From Burkholderiales bacterium (GTDB lineage Bacteria > Pseudomonadota > Gammaproteobacteria > Burkholderiales > Burkholderiaceae_C): a stretch of 5,448 nucleotides of DNA. The stretch covers positions 1-5,448 of the forward strand of contig JAABTC010000144.1 of NCBI GenBank assembly GCA_011390055.1. The letters run 5' to 3'. The notes beneath the pieces were generated by a model. It did not search any database. It was not told the origin of the DNA and saw nothing but the letters and a program-made list of their open reading frames with translations. The position numbers were made by a program, and so were the translations under genes. This document shows positions 5,448-5,448 of the stretch, one piece after another (position 1 is the first letter of the stretch; every line of letters begins with the position of its first letter).

Positions 5448-5448
5448 C

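Overview
The window is GC-rich with strong G/C preference at third codon positions. Its protein types suggest a betaproteobacterium of the Burkholderiales (Rubrivivax, Leptothrix or Methylibium-like); this is inferred from composition and gene content only. It holds seven genes, one cut by the left edge, packed with almost no free space. No RNA gene, mobile element or CRISPR array was seen.

Left to right: the 3' end of a plus-strand Fe-S (CCG-type) oxidoreductase, probably FAD-linked, ends at 191. It runs tail to tail into a four-gene minus-strand cluster, transcribed from about 3700 down to 184. In order of transcription this encodes a RatA/COQ10-like START-domain protein (GTG start at 3668), a stand-alone cyclic-nucleotide-binding-fold protein, a large membrane Fe-S oxidoreductase (NarI-like membrane part, two 4Fe-4S clusters, two CCG domains, the first stripped of its cysteines), and a small exported c-type cytochrome of the SHP (sphaeroides heme protein, DUF1924) type with its asparagine heme ligand retained. 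Gaps of 50, 11 and 16 bp with Shine-Dalgarno sequences in them indicate one operon. Divergent from it, from 3810, is a hemerythrin-like HHE protein. The last gene (4391-5434, plus strand) is a glyceraldehyde-3-phosphate dehydrogenase of the kind that accompanies the arsenate-efflux protein ArsJ.

The most interesting signal is the 141-bp divergent promoter region. It holds a 9/10 match to the FNR/Anr box (TTGCT-N4-ATCAA, 3728-3741). At the class II spacing on both sides there are plausible -10 hexamers, with the hemerythrin gene on one side and the redox operon on the other. Together this reads as an oxygen-responsive module: a quinone-associated helper, a cyclic-nucleotide-fold sensor, a membrane quinone/Fe-S electron-transfer protein, a periplasmic ligand-binding heme protein, and an oxygen- or NO-binding di-iron protein. 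The parts are recognisable families; the combination and its joint job are inference.
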